This document shows positions 62,237-64,000 of a DNA stretch of 64,000 nucleotides, one piece after another. The position numbers were made by a program, and so were the translations under genes. The stretch lies in contig DVOW01000043.1 in assembly GCA_018713335.1 (NCBI GenBank), forward strand, positions 26,210-90,209, in the 5' to 3' direction. The stretch comes from Candidatus Merdivicinus intestinigallinarum (GTDB taxonomy: Bacteria; Bacillota; Clostridia; Oscillospirales; Ruminococcaceae). The notes under the pieces are model-generated. The model was not told the DNA's origin and did not search any database. It saw only the letters and a list, made by a program, of their open reading frames with translations. How positions within the stretch are numbered: position 1 is the first letter of the stretch; the number at the start of each line of letters is the position of its first letter.

Positions 62237-63685
62237 TTAGAACCGGAAATCCCGGCGGTTGGAAGCCTTAATGTCCGCGATATTCTGGGCGGCAATCTGC
62301 CGCACCTTTTCGTTGGGGATCTTGGCCAGTTCCTTTTCAATCAGTTCATGCCCGATCTTCCGGGTTTCCTCGGAGGCGTAGTCCGCCAAAAATTCCGTTA
62401 GGGTCATGAGGGCGTTGGGATGGCAGCAGTTCTGGATCTGCCCGTTTTTACAAAGGCTCATAAACCGGTCGCCGGTCCGGCCTTCCCGGTAGCAGGCGGT
62501 GCAGAAGGACGGGATGAAGCCCATTTCCATGAGCCAGCGGACCACCTCGTCCAGGGTGCGCTGGTCGGACACGTCAAACTGCTCCGAATCGTGGGGCCGT
62601 TCCTCCTCGGTGTATCCGCCGACGGAAGTGCGGGAAGCGCCGCTGATCTGGGAAATGCCCACCTGAAGGGCGCGGCCCCTCACTGCCTGGGATTCCCGGG
62701 TGGAAATGATCATGCCGGTATAGGGCACGGCGATGCGGATGCAGGCGATGATCTTTAAGAAGATGTCGTCGGAAATGCCGTTGTCGAATACCGTGGGGTC
62801 GATGTCGTCAGCCCGTTTGATTCTGGGGACGCTGATGGTGTGGGGGCCGACGCCATGGACAGCCTCCAAATGCTCCGCGTGCATTAAAAGCCCGGCAAAC
62901 TCATATTTATAAAGCTCCAGGCCGAAAAGCACGCCCAGGCCCACGTCGTCGATGCCGCCTTCCATGGCCCGGTCCATGGCCTCGGTGTGGTAATCGTAAT
63001 CGTGCTTGGGGCCGGTGGGATGCAGCTGCAAGTAGCTTTCTTTATGATAGGTTTCCTGGAACAGGATATAAGTGCCGATGCCGGCTTCCTTGAGTTTCCG
63101 GTAATTTTCCACCGTGGTGGCGGCGATATTCACATTGACCCGGCGGATAGCGCCGTTTTTGTGCTGGATGCTGTAAATAGTCTTGATAGAATCCAGAATA
63201 TACTCAATGGGATTGTTGACCGGGTCCTCGCCGGACTCAATGGCCAGCCGCTTGTGGCCCATGTCCTGGAGGGCAATCACCTCGTTTTTGATTTCCTCCT
63301 GGGTCAGTTTTTTGCGGCAGATATGTTTATTTTTCTGATGATAGGGGCAGTAAACGCAGCCATTGACGCAGTAATTGGACAGGTAAAGGGGGGCGAACAT
63401 GACGATCCGGTTGCCGTAAAAAGCCAGCTTGATTTCCTCAGCAAGGCGGTACATTTCCTCCACCTTTTCCGGAATGTCGCAGGCCAGCAGGACGGAGGCC
63501 TCCCGGTGGGTCAGCCCTTCGCAGTGGACGCCGGTTGCCGTCTTTTTGGGACGGGCCTTTTCCAGCAGGCTGTCGATCAGCTCTACATTGTGCTTGTTTT
63601 CTTCCGCATAGCGCAGGGTTTCGAGGATCTCCTCATGGTTGATAAACTCCTCCGCTTTCAGGGATTTGGGGTCATAAATTGCCAT
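62237..63685 (-). CDS. hydG: [FeFe]-hydrogenase H-cluster radical SAM maturase HydG
   Basis: 482 residues from ATG 63685 (AAAGGAAAAGAG upstream); longer frames start beyond it. Radical SAM motif CxxxCxxC as NYCVNGCVYCPY. The C-terminal second cluster site CTACYREGRTGDRFMSLC distinguishes HydG from ThiH. It cleaves tyrosine to make the CO and CN ligands of the H-cluster. hydE, hydF and the hydrogenase are not in the window. The organism therefore probably makes or consumes H2. Confidence 0.95.
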   Translation of the reverse strand: MAIYDPKSLKAEEFINHEEILETLRYAEENKHNVELIDSLLEKARPKKTATGVHCEGLTHREASVLLACDIPEKVEEMYRLAEEIKLAFYGNRIVMFAPLYLSNYCVNGCVYCPYHQKNKHICRKKLTQEEIKNEVIALQDMGHKRLAIESGEDPVNNPIEYILDSIKTIYSIQHKNGAIRRVNVNIAATTVENYRKLKEAGIGTYILFQETYHKESYLQLHPTGPKHDYDYHTEAMDRAMEGGIDDVGLGVLFGLELYKYEFAGLLMHAEHLEAVHGVGPHTISVPRIKRADDIDPTVFDNGISDDIFLKIIACIRIAVPYTGMIISTRESQAVRGRALQVGISQISGASRTSVGGYTEEERPHDSEQFDVSDQRTLDEVVRWLMEMGFIPSFCTACYREGRTGDRFMSLCKNGQIQNCCHPNALMTLTEFLADYASEETRKIGHELIEKELAKIPNEKVRQIAAQNIADIKASNRRDFRF

Positions 63686-63811
63686 TTGCTCTTTTCCTTT
63701 CTTTTGGGTCAGAAAAACCTTCCCCGTTAGATATTGTTGCGGAATCCCGCATTTTCGGCCATCCGGCAGGCGTATCGCCCCATTTGGCAAAATCAGATAG
63801 ATTCCTTCCTA

Positions 63812-63840
63812 ATTATACTCCATTTTTTCTGATTTTGCAA
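63812..63840 (-). promoter_or_regulatory. Promoter of hydG
   Basis: Minus strand TTGCAA (63840-63835), 17-nt spacer, TATAAT (63817-63812). Confidence 0.85.
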
Positions 63841-63925
63841 GAACCGGAGTGCATTTTCCTGTTACAAATATGTAGGAGTACAATAGATATTGGACAGGAG
63901 GAGAAGAAAAAAGGAAAAAAGAGTA

Positions 63926-63997
63926 GAAGGATAGGGCCTTCATAGGGTATAGTTAAGTTACCACACAAAACTTACCGAAAAAGGAGGCCTATCCTTC
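63926..63997 (+). promoter_or_regulatory. Hairpin covering an RBS in front of a start codon at the right edge
   Basis: GAAGGATAGGGCCTT (63926-63940) pairs with AAGGAGGCCTATCCTTC (63981-63997) with small bulges. The right arm contains the ribosome binding site AAAGGAGG, and ATG occupies the last three bases of the window (63998-64000). A TACAAT at about 63879-63884 may be the -10 of a promoter. A gene probably starts here, but nothing of its product is visible. Confidence 0.5.
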
Positions 63998-64000
63998 ATG

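Overview
The window reads as chromosomal DNA of a strictly anaerobic, endospore-forming Clostridia bacterium of fairly high GC, probably a gut member of the Oscillospiraceae/Ruminococcaceae or a close relative; the family is an inference. Signs of this are SpoIIID, the oxygen-sensitive class III ribonucleotide reductase NrdD/NrdG, the [FeFe]-hydrogenase maturase HydG, a T-box in front of metG, and several glycan-degrading enzymes (GH29 fucosidase, GH140-like enzyme, GH32, two formylglycine-type sulfatases). No rRNA, tRNA, CRISPR array or intact prophage was seen.

Layout. 1-3116 (minus): partial rRNA-methyltransferase-like gene and ruvCAB. 3202-6384 (plus): NrdR-box-controlled nrd operon in which the glycyl-radical tail of NrdD is a separate 54-residue gene, followed by nrdG. 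6382-14387 (minus): seven-gene operon of an ECF sigma factor, an anti-sigma-like protein fused to a solute-binding protein, a paralogous membrane-anchored solute-binding protein, two sugar-type ABC permeases with no ATPase, and two small membrane proteins. 14496-24267: glycan and accessory genes (GH29, GH140-like, sulfatase, diferredoxin, NERD protein, DUF378, VOC protein, VWA protein, nucleoside hydrolase). 24257-25475 (minus): dus-like gene and a small membrane protein. 25513-37936 (plus): long tight operon polA-GNAT-rimI-tsaD-two tandem paralogues-sbcD-sbcC-HhH protein-nuclease/helicase fusion. 38-48 kb: EEP nuclease, DUF1015, trxB, T-box-metG-tatD, spoIIID, a DUF2975/HTH cassette, pcp-mnmM. 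48-56 kb: mutarotase, a VanY/VanR/VanS-like set without ligase genes, copA-csoR with its operator. 56-64 kb: second sulfatase, secA, GH32, hydG, and a hairpin-covered start codon at the right edge.

Most interesting points: (1) the ECF sigma/anti-sigma-SBP/ABC operon, which looks like a membrane system coupling ligand binding to sigma-factor release; (2) the split NrdD; (3) three copies of a multi-hairpin intergenic element (about 23.1, 41.8 and 49.5 kb) whose stems differ in sequence but keep pairing; (4) control sites that agree with the genes they precede: paired NrdR boxes, a CsoR box, a sigma-E-like promoter for spoIIID, a Met-specifier T-box, and evenly spaced repeats directly upstream of a weak promoter for the GH140-like gene.

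Start sites were often moved inward from the longest frame to the codon with a good ribosome binding site. All calls come from reading the sequence; no database was searched.
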